A stretch of 52,468 nucleotides of DNA from Canibacter oris (GTDB lineage: Bacteria > Actinomycetota > Actinomycetes > Actinomycetales > Microbacteriaceae). A program made the position numbers and the translations under genes. Numbering within the stretch: position 1 is the first letter of the stretch; every line of letters starts with the position of its first letter. Positions 26,123 to 37,509 of this stretch are shown piece after piece. The DNA lies in NCBI RefSeq assembly GCF_014197205.1, contig NZ_JACIFD010000013.1, forward strand, positions 1-52,468, in the 5' to 3' direction. The notes beneath the pieces were generated by a model that was given only the letters and a program-made list of their open reading frames with translations, had not been told where the DNA came from and ran no database searches.

Positions 26123-27973
26123 GTGACTGCAAACGAAAAATTTCAAGTTGATTTATCTGGTCTCGTTAATTTGCTTTCACGGCACCTATATTCGGGGCCG
26201 CAGGTCTATATTCGAGAGCTGCTGCAAAACGGGATTGACGCGATTACCGCGGCGCATCAGGTTGACCCGCTAACGCCCGCGGAGATTCGCATTATGGTGG
26301 ATCCCGCGACCGGCACGATTGAAGTCACCGACACCGGAGTGGGGCTCAGCTCCTCGCAGGCGCGGGAGCTGCTGGCGACGATTGGCAAGTCATCAAAGCG
26401 CGATACCGAACTGGGTTTTGGTCGCGCAGAATTTTTGGGGCAATTCGGCATCGGACTGCTGGCGACATTTATGATTGCTGACTCGGTGACCGTGATTTCG
26501 CAGGCGCGGGTCACTGCCGGGCAGCCGCAGCCCGCACCGATTGTGTGGGTTGGCAACGCCCAGGGCACCTTCACAGTGACCGAAACCACCAGCGCCGAGA
26601 TTCCGGAGGCAATTCGGGAGGGCGGTTCAATGGTGCGGCTCACTGCCCGTGTTGACGCACAAAACTGGGTCAGCCCGGAAACAGTCTTGAACCTGGCACA
26701 AAACTATGGTGAGCTGCTGCCGTTACCGGTTTTATTCGCGGTTAAAGACGGCGCACATCCGCTGCTCTGGGAGCGTCTCACCCGCAATAACGTACCCTGG
26801 CAGACTGCCTATGCTACGGCAGCTGAACGCAACTTAGCATTGCAGGACTACGCGGTTGAGATGTTTGGTTTTGCCCCGCTCGGAACGATTGACATTTCAG
26901 TGCCGACGCTCGGCATCAGCGGTGTTGCGTTTGTGTTGCCGCAGGCAGTGTCGCCGGGGTCTGGGCAGCATACGGTGTACCTAAAGCGGATGCTGCTCGG
27001 CACCAACATCGACAACCTGCTCCCGGAATGGGCTTTCTTTGTGCGGGCGATCCTCGACACCGACAGCCTCAGCCCAACCGCGAGCCGTGAACAGCTGCAC
27101 GACGACAATCGGCTAGCGCTGGCGCGAGAAGCGATTGGCACAATCATTAAAAACTGGATGCGCGAACAACTGCAGCACATCACCCCGGAAGTGATGGAGT
27201 TTCTAGAGATTCACAATCTCGCAATGCGTGCGGTCGCGGCGCAGGATGACGAGATGCTGGAGCTAATCGTAGACACGCTCCCCTACGAGACCACCGCAGG
27301 CGCCCTGACCCTGCGCGAAGCGGAGCGCCTCAGCGGCGGACAGCTGCTTTACACCTCTCGCATTAAAGACTTTAAGCGCAGTGCAACGGTGGCACGGGCA
27401 GCCGATTTGATTGTGCTTAATGCTGGCTACGCCTACGACAATCTGCTCATCGGAAAACTACAGACGGAGCTCGGTTGGCAGCTTCGGGAACTGGCAGCCG
27501 AGGATCTTACGGCCGCACTGACAACCCCGCCGGTAGAGCGAGAAATGGCTACCGCGGCGCAGTTGACGCAGGCCCGTTTCCTGTTGGAGTCCCAGGATTG
27601 TGATGTGCTGCTGCGCGCCTTTGAGCCGCCGACGCTGCCGGCAATTCTGCTGCAGGATCGGGAACGTGACTTTCATGCCCTGTGGGACCAGGATGAGGGA
27701 ACTGATACCGCCGCGGATATGTGGGAAGGTTTACTCAATTCTTTCGACACACACGAGAGCAAAACCCGCACGCTGGTGTTGAACGATAACGCCGCGGTTG
27801 TGCAGCAGTTGCTTGGCAGTGACGACTCAGAAATTTTTGCTGCTGGCCTCACCACGCTTTATATTTCTGCGATTGCGCTGACCGGGGAGGGTCTGCATCA
27901 CGCCGAAACCGCGGCTCTCAGCGCAGCCCTACACCAGCTGCTGCAAGCAGCTCTCGATGATCGCGCCAGCTAA
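26123..27973 (+). CDS. HSP90-family ATPase, compact divergent form
   Basis: A 616-residue GHKL ATPase of the HSP90/HtpG superfamily. The N-terminal domain has RELLQNGIDAIT (Glu32, Asn36, Asp39), DTGVGLS (70-76) and GQFGIG (106-111). The middle domain keeps the catalytic Arg322 in TASREQL. The last ~200 residues do not resemble the classical HtpG dimerisation domain by eye, so this is the divergent actinobacterial branch rather than plain HtpG. The start is GTG at 26123. It is followed after 12 bases by an uncharacterised helical protein gene, with which it forms a two-gene operon; the pair suggests a dedicated chaperone and adaptor. Clients are unknown. Confidence 0.9.
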   Translation: MTANEKFQVDLSGLVNLLSRHLYSGPQVYIRELLQNGIDAITAAHQVDPLTPAEIRIMVDPATGTIEVTDTGVGLSSSQARELLATIGKSSKRDTELGFGRAEFLGQFGIGLLATFMIADSVTVISQARVTAGQPQPAPIVWVGNAQGTFTVTETTSAEIPEAIREGGSMVRLTARVDAQNWVSPETVLNLAQNYGELLPLPVLFAVKDGAHPLLWERLTRNNVPWQTAYATAAERNLALQDYAVEMFGFAPLGTIDISVPTLGISGVAFVLPQAVSPGSGQHTVYLKRMLLGTNIDNLLPEWAFFVRAILDTDSLSPTASREQLHDDNRLALAREAIGTIIKNWMREQLQHITPEVMEFLEIHNLAMRAVAAQDDEMLELIVDTLPYETTAGALTLREAERLSGGQLLYTSRIKDFKRSATVARAADLIVLNAGYAYDNLLIGKLQTELGWQLRELAAEDLTAALTTPPVEREMATAAQLTQARFLLESQDCDVLLRAFEPPTLPAILLQDRERDFHALWDQDEGTDTAADMWEGLLNSFDTHESKTRTLVLNDNAAVVQQLLGSDDSEIFAAGLTTLYISAIALTGEGLHHAETAALSAALHQLLQAALDDRAS

Positions 27974-27985
27974 GGGAGGCACCGT

Positions 27986-29110
27986 ATGAGCCCATTTGAG
28001 TTCATCACTAAGTTTCGCGAGATTCAGGACACTCCCTACGGCCCGGCTCGCATTGCGCTATGCGAAGCGCTACTGCAGGATGTGCTGACGAGCAATGAGA
28101 GACAGAATCTGCCACTGGTTTATGCGGAGTTAACCGAGGCATACACCTTTGGCGGAGAGGCCCACAAGGCGTTCACGGTTTTTGCGCGGCAGCTGCAACT
28201 ATGGGAAAAATCTCCAGAGCTGTTTGACAGCAACGACGAAAAAACCATGTTTTGGCAGTTCAAATGGATTGCCGGCGAAATTAGCAACTATGTCAATATT
28301 TCGATGCGTCAAATCGAAGCGTTTCTCGACGACATGGAGCGGCGCTTCCGGCTTGCAGGCTACGGCCTGATGGCGCCGCGAGTAGCACGCTTTGAGTGCG
28401 CGTTCAAAACCGGGCAGCCAAACGCTGAGGAGCTTCGCAAGCAGTGGCTGGCGACCCCGGAAGATGAGTTTAACGAGTGTCCAGCTTGCGTTATAGGCAC
28501 GCAATTAAGCTTCTTCTTGTCGCAGCAGCGGTGGGAAGATGCGGTGACCCTCGGGAGCACACAAACTTTCAGCTGCAACATTGAGCCCAGTAACACTCAC
28601 TTCCAGCTGATGTTGGCTGAACTCATGCTGGGCCATCCAGAGCAGGCAGCGCAACACATGCTGCTCGGGGAGGCCACCGCAAACTCTGCACACGGCAGCA
28701 ACGATCGTCCACAGGCTCACGGCTGCCTCATCGAGGCATTGGGCCGCGGCGGCGCATTACCAGAGGTGTTGGAGTGTCTACGCCTGGCTGGCTTTAACAA
28801 AACCCCGCGGCGGCAACAGGAGCTGAGCACTATCGATGCGTTCCGCTCCCGGATCCACATTATTGCCGCTATTTCCGCGCTTCTAGCAGGTGGTGTGGAT
28901 CCCGCCACAGCAACTTCATATCGTGAACCGGAGCTCGCTACTTTGGGGGCGCTGCGTGACTGGGCTGCCGCGACAGCGCAGGAGTTAGCAAGTGTTTTCG
29001 ATGCCCGTAACGGCAACACTTTCTTCGCGGAGCAACTAGCATGTGCCCTGAATGCACAGCCGGCTTCAGCGCTACTACCTGATATGACTGAGTTTAGAAA
29101 CCAGGTCTAG
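27986..29110 (+). CDS. Uncharacterised all-helical TPR-like protein, partner of HSP90-type ATPase
   Basis: A 374-residue soluble protein that appears entirely alpha-helical. Helical pairs such as LPLVYAELTEAYTFGGEAHKAF (read in two halves) and QRWEDAVTLG recall tetratricopeptide repeats, but the repeat register is poor. A Cys-x2-Cys pair (Cys165, Cys168, in NECPACVI) sits mid-protein and may bind metal or form a disulfide. No enzyme motif was seen. It is coupled to the HSP90-type gene (12-base gap, GGGAGG ribosome site) and ends before a very long hairpin. By analogy with eukaryotic Hsp90, an adaptor or co-chaperone role is plausible but unproved. Confidence 0.8.
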   Translation: MSPFEFITKFREIQDTPYGPARIALCEALLQDVLTSNERQNLPLVYAELTEAYTFGGEAHKAFTVFARQLQLWEKSPELFDSNDEKTMFWQFKWIAGEISNYVNISMRQIEAFLDDMERRFRLAGYGLMAPRVARFECAFKTGQPNAEELRKQWLATPEDEFNECPACVIGTQLSFFLSQQRWEDAVTLGSTQTFSCNIEPSNTHFQLMLAELMLGHPEQAAQHMLLGEATANSAHGSNDRPQAHGCLIEALGRGGALPEVLECLRLAGFNKTPRRQQELSTIDAFRSRIHIIAAISALLAGGVDPATATSYREPELATLGALRDWAAATAQELASVFDARNGNTFFAEQLACALNAQPASALLPDMTEFRNQV

Positions 29111-29122
29111 TGTGTTAAAACC

Positions 29123-29166
29123 GTAAACCGGGGGTTGCAGTGCCTGCACTGCAACCCCCGGTTTAC
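29123..29166. terminator. 44-base near-perfect palindrome, shared terminator
   Basis: A 21-base perfect stem (29123-29143 with 29146-29166; outer GTAAACCGGGGG) with only two unpaired central bases. It lies between convergent stops at 29110 and 29174. There is a short T run on the minus side only. Confidence 0.8.
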
Positions 29167-29173
29167 GAGCTAA

Positions 29174-29608
29174 CTACTTGATCAGGTTAAGAGTTAGCGG
29201 ATACTTGTACGGTTTACCATTGTTAGCAGCAATCGCGGCCATCACCGGGAAAATAATTGACATCAGGTAGCTGGCAAGCAGTATCAGACCGCCTACGATT
29301 AAGAACACCAACGGCACAACCAAGACTAGAAAAATTATACCAAGCACCACTAGGAGCCCGCCAATGAGCTGCCATACCAGCATATTTAGGGCAAAATTCA
29401 AAGAGCCTGAGCTATGCTCCCGCACAAACCAGCTCTCGTCTTTCTTCATCAGATAGATGACCAAAGCCGGAATCCACATCAAGAGGCCGGCTGACAGAAG
29501 CAACCCCACCAGAATGCTCAAGTGCGAAGCTAATGACCAAGTGCGCTCTTCAGCAGTAACCTCAGGCTGGGCGTACTGTGGCGCAGCGTATTGGGCGTTG
29601 GCAGACAT
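29174..29608 (-). CDS. DUF4870 (Tic20-like) membrane protein
   Basis: A 144-residue protein with a short Tyr/Ala/Gln N-terminus and three or four membrane helices. The sequence EERTWSLASHLSIL, then IWALVIYLMKKDESWFVREHS-like spacing (here WIPALVIYLMKKDES and FVREHSSGSLNF) marks the DUF4870 family, widespread and of unknown function. It stands alone between a convergent TPR-like gene and the sugar porter, with a good ribosome site (GGAAA) before the ATG. Confidence 0.88.
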   Translation of the reverse strand: MSANAQYAAPQYAQPEVTAEERTWSLASHLSILVGLLLSAGLLMWIPALVIYLMKKDESWFVREHSSGSLNFALNMLVWQLIGGLLVVLGIIFLVLVVPLVFLIVGGLILLASYLMSIIFPVMAAIAANNGKPYKYPLTLNLIK

Positions 29609-29708
29609 TTTTTCCTTTCGACACTGCTCATTTTATAACCTTTTAACAGGAAATTTCTGTGTGTATAGACTGCTGACCACTGCTCAAACTAGCGGCTAGA
29701 TAGTTTAC

Positions 29709-31178
29709 CTAATGCGCAGCCACCTGTTCTAACTGCTCCAAGCTCTTGCCCCTGGTCTCACGCACGAACCGCGTCACGAAAAGCCACGACGCGATGTTAA
29801 TGACCGCAAAAATGGCGAAGATTCCCATCCCCACTGCCGCCACCAGAGTTGGTACCAAAAGACCGAGAGTGGCGTTTGCCAACCAGAGCACCAGCACCGC
29901 TAACCCCATACCAAGGCCGCGCCACTGCAGCGGGAAAATCTCAGAGAGATAAACCCATGTTGCAAGATTCAAAAACAGCTGAATCGATCCGATCATCAGC
30001 AGCACAAGGGTCAGGAAAACCCATCCGCGAGTTAGGCTCGGCTCCGGGAACAGCAGCAGCATCGCAACCGCGATGAAGATGTGCGCCACCGCGGTAAGCC
30101 CGTAGCCATACATAAAGTTGGTGCGACGCCCGATGCGATCCATAATTAACAGCGCAACAATGCCGGTGACGACCGAAATTACACCAGGAGCGATATTAAC
30201 CCAACCGAGCATCTCCTCGCTAAAACCGGATTCCTTCAGCAGCCGCTGCCCATAATACATGATGGCGTTCACTCCGGTGAACTGCTGCGCCACCCCAAGC
30301 ACCGCAGCCAAACCTAAAATTCCCAGCAGCTGGGGATTGCGTAGCACCACGGCCACACCTGGACGCTGCCGCGTAGTTTGGGCTAACCGTTGACTTTCTA
30401 CCGCAGTTTTTATTTCCGCAAGCTCCGCAACAGCGCGTTCACGAGAACGCACGGTGCGCAAAACCTGCAGCGCGATTTTATCGTCACCACGCTCCACTAG
30501 CCACCGCGGGGACTCGGGCATACGCAGCATCCCGACAAACAGTGCCGCAGCGGGCACCGCGGAGACCAGGAACATAAGACGCCACAGCCCCGGAGTATTA
30601 AGCCCCACAACCTCAGCAATAATCGCGTTAATAATGAAGGCGAGCATCTGCCCTACCACGATCATCAACTCATTTCGCCCAGAAAGCGAACCCCGAATCT
30701 CGTAGGGAGACAACTCCGCCAGATAGATTGGCACCACCACAGAAACTCCGCCGACCGCAAATCCCAACAGGGCCCGACCGACGACAATTGTCGCCAAACC
30801 AGCTTGGCTGAAAGCGCCGTAGGTTTCACCTCCCGGTGAGAAAACCACCAGCATCGTGCCTGCGAAAAACAGGAGCGACAACAGAATGATGGTGTATTTC
30901 CGGCCGAAGCGATCGGCAAGCTTGCCACACACCAGAGCCCCGATGGCGGCAGCAAAAGCCAGAGAGCTAATCACCAGACCGACTTGCAAATCACTCAGCG
31001 CCAGCTCTGCCTGCAGCGGCCTCTCGGCACCGTTAATCACGCCGGTGTCATAGCCAAAGAGCAAGCCGCCGATGGTGGCAACTCCTGCGACAACGCCGAG
31101 GCGACGGTGTTGCGACCCTTTAGTGAGCGGCGGCAATGCCGCCACGGTGGAAGCTCCAGCTGCAGCCTTCACAGTCAT
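29709..31178 (-). CDS. Sugar porter family MFS transporter
   Basis: A 489-residue, 12-helix transporter that imports a sugar or polyol, usually by proton symport. Signatures are FGYDTGVINGA in helix 1, DRFGRK after helix 2, PESPRWLVERG before the central loop, MDRIGRR after helix 8, and FVRETRGKSLEQLE at the C-terminus. It is most like XylE/IolT-type porters. It lies 225 bases downstream of mmsA on the same strand, which would suit myo-inositol as substrate (inference). GGAGAAA precedes the ATG. Confidence 0.93.
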   Translation of the reverse strand: MTVKAAAGASTVAALPPLTKGSQHRRLGVVAGVATIGGLLFGYDTGVINGAERPLQAELALSDLQVGLVISSLAFAAAIGALVCGKLADRFGRKYTIILLSLLFFAGTMLVVFSPGGETYGAFSQAGLATIVVGRALLGFAVGGVSVVVPIYLAELSPYEIRGSLSGRNELMIVVGQMLAFIINAIIAEVVGLNTPGLWRLMFLVSAVPAAALFVGMLRMPESPRWLVERGDDKIALQVLRTVRSRERAVAELAEIKTAVESQRLAQTTRQRPGVAVVLRNPQLLGILGLAAVLGVAQQFTGVNAIMYYGQRLLKESGFSEEMLGWVNIAPGVISVVTGIVALLIMDRIGRRTNFMYGYGLTAVAHIFIAVAMLLLFPEPSLTRGWVFLTLVLLMIGSIQLFLNLATWVYLSEIFPLQWRGLGMGLAVLVLWLANATLGLLVPTLVAAVGMGIFAIFAVINIASWLFVTRFVRETRGKSLEQLEQVAAH

Positions 31179-31325
31179 ATTTTCTCCCTGGTTGTAAATA
31201 TGCTGCTAGCTGCAACAAAATCCTGCTCTTTTTTATTCCCAGATTTTCTGCCTTCAAAACACCCGGCGTTAAAAGCATGAGCTAACCTGAACACCCGCAC
31301 TTACAAAACACTCACGGTAAAGTAA

Positions 31326-31364
31326 CGGGCCGGAACACCGCGCCACCCGCAGCATCCCGGCCCG
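31326..31364 (-). terminator. Possible terminator after mmsA
   Basis: CGGGCCGG (31326-31333) pairs with 31357-31364, with a 23-base loop; TTACTTTACC follows on the minus strand. It lies in the 225-base gap (31179-31403) between mmsA and the sugar porter gene, otherwise without features. Confidence 0.45.
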
Positions 31365-31403
31365 CAGCCGACAGCTAGCACTGCCGCTTACCAATCACAT
31401 AAC

Positions 31404-32912
31404 TTAGTCGTTCTGTGGAAAGCCTAGGTTGATCCCCCCGTGTAGCGCAGGGTCAAGCCAACGGCTGGTGATTGCTTTCTCTCTAGTAAAGAAATCAAAG
31501 CCCTGCACCCCATACGCCTTGGCATCACCGAAAAGCGAGTTCTTCCACCCACCGAAGGAGTGATAGGCAACCGGGACAGGAATCGGAACGTTAATGCCGA
31601 TCATGCCCACTTCAATCTCATGCTGGAAGCGTCGTGCAGCGCCACCATCATTGGTGAAGATAGCGGTGCCATTACCGAACATTCCAGAGTTGATAAGGCT
31701 AACACCCTCGTCGAAACTGGAAACCCGCACCACGCTTAGCACCGGACCGAAAATCTCCTCGGTGTAAGCGCGGCTGGTGGTTGGCACGTTGTCGAGCAAG
31801 GTTGGGCCGAGGAAGAAACCGCCCTCACAACCTGGCACTTGCAGGTTACGACCGTCAACAACCACATCAGCGCCATCAGCCTCCGCAATTTCCACGTAGC
31901 TGGCTACCTTATCACGGTGCGCCGCAGTGATCAGCGGCCCCATATCTGGCTCCACCTCCGCTGCTCCGTCACCAATCTTCAGCGAGCCGATGCGCTCCTT
32001 AATTTTTGCAACCAGCTCATCGGCGATGGTGTCAAGTGCCAAAACCACTGAAATCGCCATACAACGTTCACCGGCCGCACCGTAGCCGGCGTTAATCGCT
32101 GCATCAGCTGCGAGGTCAAGATCGGCATCCGGCAGCACCAACATGTGGTTTTTGGCACCGCCCAGTGCCTGCACTCGCTTGCCGTGCCGCGCGGCAGTTT
32201 CGTAAATGTACTGCGCGATAGGCGTGGAACCCACAAATGAGATAGAGGCCACATCAGGGTTAGTTAGCAGTTCATCAACCGCGATTTTGTCGCCGTTTAC
32301 CACGGTGAAAACCCCGTCAGGCAGCCCGGCTTCTTGCAGCAGGCGCGCAATCCAGATAGAAGCAGAAGGGTTTTTTTCCGAAGGCTTCACAATCACCGCA
32401 TTGCCGGCAGCGAGCGCAATCGGGAAGAACCACATCGGCACCATCACTGGGAAGTTAAATGGGCTGATAATGCCTGCTACACCAAGCGGCTGTTTCAAGC
32501 TGTAAACGTCAATCCCGGTTGAAGCATTCTCTGAATAGGCGCCTTTCACCAGATGCGGAAACCCGCAGGCGAGCTCCACAACCTCTTGCCCACGCAGAAT
32601 CTCACCCATAGCATCAGACAGCACTTTGCCGTGCTCGCGAGTAATAATCGCGGCCAGCTCTGCCTTGCGCGCGTTGAGCAGTTCACGGAAGTTAAACAGC
32701 ACTGCCTGTCGCCGCGCGATGCTGAGTTTGCTCCAGGTTTTAAACCCGGCACGAGCTGAAGCAATCGCCGCTACCAGCTCCTCCTGGGTGGCAAGCTGCA
32801 CCCGTGCAATTTCATCGCCAGTGGCAGGGTTGTATACAGGTGCAAAGTTACCGCTAGTGCCCTGCTTCTCACGGCCGTCAATCCAGTGCGGAATAACCGG
32901 AACAGCACTCAT
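31404..32912 (-). CDS. mmsA: Methylmalonate-semialdehyde dehydrogenase (CoA-acylating)
   Basis: A 502-residue aldehyde dehydrogenase that converts methylmalonate or malonate semialdehyde plus CoA and NAD to propionyl- or acetyl-CoA. It ends valine degradation and, as IolA, the inositol pathway. Evidence is SPFNFPVMVPMWFFP with Asn153, GGAKNHMLVLPDAD typical of the MMSDH branch, and catalytic Cys284 in GERCMAIS. Length and N-terminus (IPHWIDGR) are normal. TTCTCC-complementary GGAGAAAC precedes the ATG. The neighbouring sugar porter favours an inositol role, but no other iol gene is visible. Confidence 0.95.
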   Translation of the reverse strand: MSAVPVIPHWIDGREKQGTSGNFAPVYNPATGDEIARVQLATQEELVAAIASARAGFKTWSKLSIARRQAVLFNFRELLNARKAELAAIITREHGKVLSDAMGEILRGQEVVELACGFPHLVKGAYSENASTGIDVYSLKQPLGVAGIISPFNFPVMVPMWFFPIALAAGNAVIVKPSEKNPSASIWIARLLQEAGLPDGVFTVVNGDKIAVDELLTNPDVASISFVGSTPIAQYIYETAARHGKRVQALGGAKNHMLVLPDADLDLAADAAINAGYGAAGERCMAISVVLALDTIADELVAKIKERIGSLKIGDGAAEVEPDMGPLITAAHRDKVASYVEIAEADGADVVVDGRNLQVPGCEGGFFLGPTLLDNVPTTSRAYTEEIFGPVLSVVRVSSFDEGVSLINSGMFGNGTAIFTNDGGAARRFQHEIEVGMIGINVPIPVPVAYHSFGGWKNSLFGDAKAYGVQGFDFFTREKAITSRWLDPALHGGINLGFPQND

Positions 32913-33061
32913 TGTTTCTCCTTCGATGTTCTGTGCCGAATAAATCTTTAGTTACTACTATGGCACAATTCAGCGCCCAAAACATCACAGTTTGGAGAAC
33001 AATTTAGAAACGCACCATCATCTTCCTGGCCCAATCAATACTCTGCATCCAAGGTCAAGGC

Positions 33062-35441
<2,380 letters not shown>

Positions 35442-35465
35442 GGCTGCCCTCCTGAGGGGATCAGG

Positions 35466-37370
35466 CTAACTCTGCTGTTTCAGCTTATTAGCTAGTTTTT
35501 TGCGCTCGTTTGCATCCAGCTCTACTTTCCGGATGCGCACGGTTTCGGGAGTTACCTCCACGCACTCATCCTCCCGCGCGAACTCTAGACACTCTTCTAG
35601 GGTGAGGGTGCGCGGCGGAGTCATGCTTTCGAATACATCGGCGGTTGCCGAACGCATGTTGGTGAGCTTCTTCTCCTTGGTGATATTCACTTCCATATCA
35701 TCCTGGCGAGAGTTTTCACCAACAACCATACCCTCGTAAACCTCTTCGCCTGGCTGCACAAAGAATGTCATGCGCTCCTGCAGGTTCATAATCGCAAACG
35801 GGGTTGCGACGCCGGCACGGTCTGCCACGATTGAGCCGTTCTGGCGAGTAGTAATCTGCCCAGCCCATTCACCGTAGCCGTGTGAGATCGCGTTCGCGAT
35901 ACCGGTGCCGCGGGTGGTTGTCATAAACTCTGAGCGGAAACCGATGAGACCGCGGGATGGCACCACGAACTCCATCCGCACCCAACCGGTGCCGTGATTT
36001 GCCATACCTTCCATGCGTCCCTTGCGCGCCGCCAGCAGCTGGGTGATGGCGCCGAGATGCTCTTCCGGGGTGTCAATGGTGAGGTGCTCGAATGGCTCAT
36101 GCAGCACCCCGTCAATCATTTTGGTCACAACCTGTGGTTTACCCACGGTCAGCTCAAAACCTTCACGGCGCATGTTTTCAACCAGAATCGCCAGTGCCAG
36201 CTCCCCGCGGCCCTGCACCTCCCAGGCGTCAGGGCGGCCAGAATCAAGCACCTTAATAGACACGTTACCGATAAGCTCGCGGTCTAAGCGGTCTTTAATC
36301 ATACGCGCGGTGAGTTTGTGACCCTTAACTTTACCTACAAGCGGCGAAGTGTTGGCACCGATGGTCATCGAGATTGCTGGATCATCAACCGTGATTACCG
36401 GCAGCGGGCGCACATCTTCGCTGTCGGCAATAGTTTCACCGATGGTGATGTCTTCAATGCCGGCGATTGCGACAATATCACCCGGACCGGCCTGCTCAGC
36501 CGGGTACCGGGTCAGCGCTTTGGTCAGCAAAAGCTCTGTGATCCGCACATTCTGTACGGCCCCGTCGTGCTTCACCCACGCCACGGTTTCACCTTTGCGG
36601 ATAGTGCCGTGATGCACACGCAGCAGCGCGATTCGGCCCAGGAACGGTGACGAGTCAAGGTTGGTGACATGCGCCTGCAGCGGGTGCTCATCGTCGTAAC
36701 TCGGCGCTGGCACGTGCTTCAAAATCGCCTCGAAAAGCGGCTCCAGGTTGTCATTGTTTGGCAGCTCACCGTCAACCGGACGGTCGTGGCTGGCAGCGCC
36801 GGCACGGCCGGAGAGGTACACTGTTGGCACGTCCAGCACCGCGTCTACGTCAATGTCGGGGTTGTCTTCGTGCAGGTCACTCGCGAGCCCCAGCAGCAAG
36901 TCCTGAGCTTCGCTCTCAACTGCGGCAATGCGGGCGTCTGGACGGTCAGTTTTGTTAACCGCGAGAATCACCGGCAGCCGCGCCTCCAGTGCTTTGCGCA
37001 GCACGAAGCGGGTCTGCGGCAGCGGCCCCTCTGAGGCATCAACTAGCAGCACCACGCCGTCAACCATGCTCAGCGCCCGCTCCACTTCGCCACCAAAGTC
37101 AGCGTGTCCGGGGGTGTCTACCACGTTAATGGTAACGGCACCCCCTGCCGCGTGTGCTCCAGAGTAGGCAATCGCCGTATTTTTCGCCAGAATGGTAATG
37201 CCTTTTTCGCGCTCCAGGTCGTTGGAATCCATCACCCGATCATCGACCTCGGTGTGCGCGTCAAAGCTGCCTGTCTGTTTCAGCATCGCGTCTACCAGAG
37301 TGGTTTTACCGTGGTCTACGTGAGCTACGATAGCTACGTTGCGTAAATCTTCGCGGGTGGCGAGCGCCAT
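35466..37370 (-). CDS. typA: Ribosome-associated translational GTPase TypA/BipA
   Basis: EF-G-like GTPase that binds ribosomes under stress and low temperature and helps large-subunit assembly. G1 AHVDHGKTT is at residues 16-24, G3 [12 protein letters not shown] and G4 NKTD follow, and the BipA-specific C-terminal domain contains [29 protein letters not shown] and [14 protein letters not shown]. 634 residues, standard. It is the first gene of a minus-strand run with argF and argH, and divergent from the M20 peptidase gene. Confidence 0.98.
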   Translation of the reverse strand: MALATREDLRNVAIVAHVDHGKTTLVDAMLKQTGSFDAHTEVDDRVMDSNDLEREKGITILAKNTAIAYSGAHAAGGAVTINVVDTPGHADFGGEVERALSMVDGVVLLVDASEGPLPQTRFVLRKALEARLPVILAVNKTDRPDARIAAVESEAQDLLLGLASDLHEDNPDIDVDAVLDVPTVYLSGRAGAASHDRPVDGELPNNDNLEPLFEAILKHVPAPSYDDEHPLQAHVTNLDSSPFLGRIALLRVHHGTIRKGETVAWVKHDGAVQNVRITELLLTKALTRYPAEQAGPGDIVAIAGIEDITIGETIADSEDVRPLPVITVDDPAISMTIGANTSPLVGKVKGHKLTARMIKDRLDRELIGNVSIKVLDSGRPDAWEVQGRGELALAILVENMRREGFELTVGKPQVVTKMIDGVLHEPFEHLTIDTPEEHLGAITQLLAARKGRMEGMANHGTGWVRMEFVVPSRGLIGFRSEFMTTTRGTGIANAISHGYGEWAGQITTRQNGSIVADRAGVATPFAIMNLQERMTFFVQPGEEVYEGMVVGENSRQDDMEVNITKEKKLTNMRSATADVFESMTPPRTLTLEECLEFAREDECVEVTPETVRIRKVELDANERKKLANKLKQQS

Positions 37371-37509
37371 AATTTCCTCATATTCTGCTGCTTTTGCAAT
37401 TAAACTTAGGTATCTATTTTAGCAGCGCTCAGACCTCCTGAAAACGCCGGAAACAAAAGAAATTCCAGCATTACTTTGGCGGTTTCGTGATTATCGCTAT
37501 AGTTTTGCT

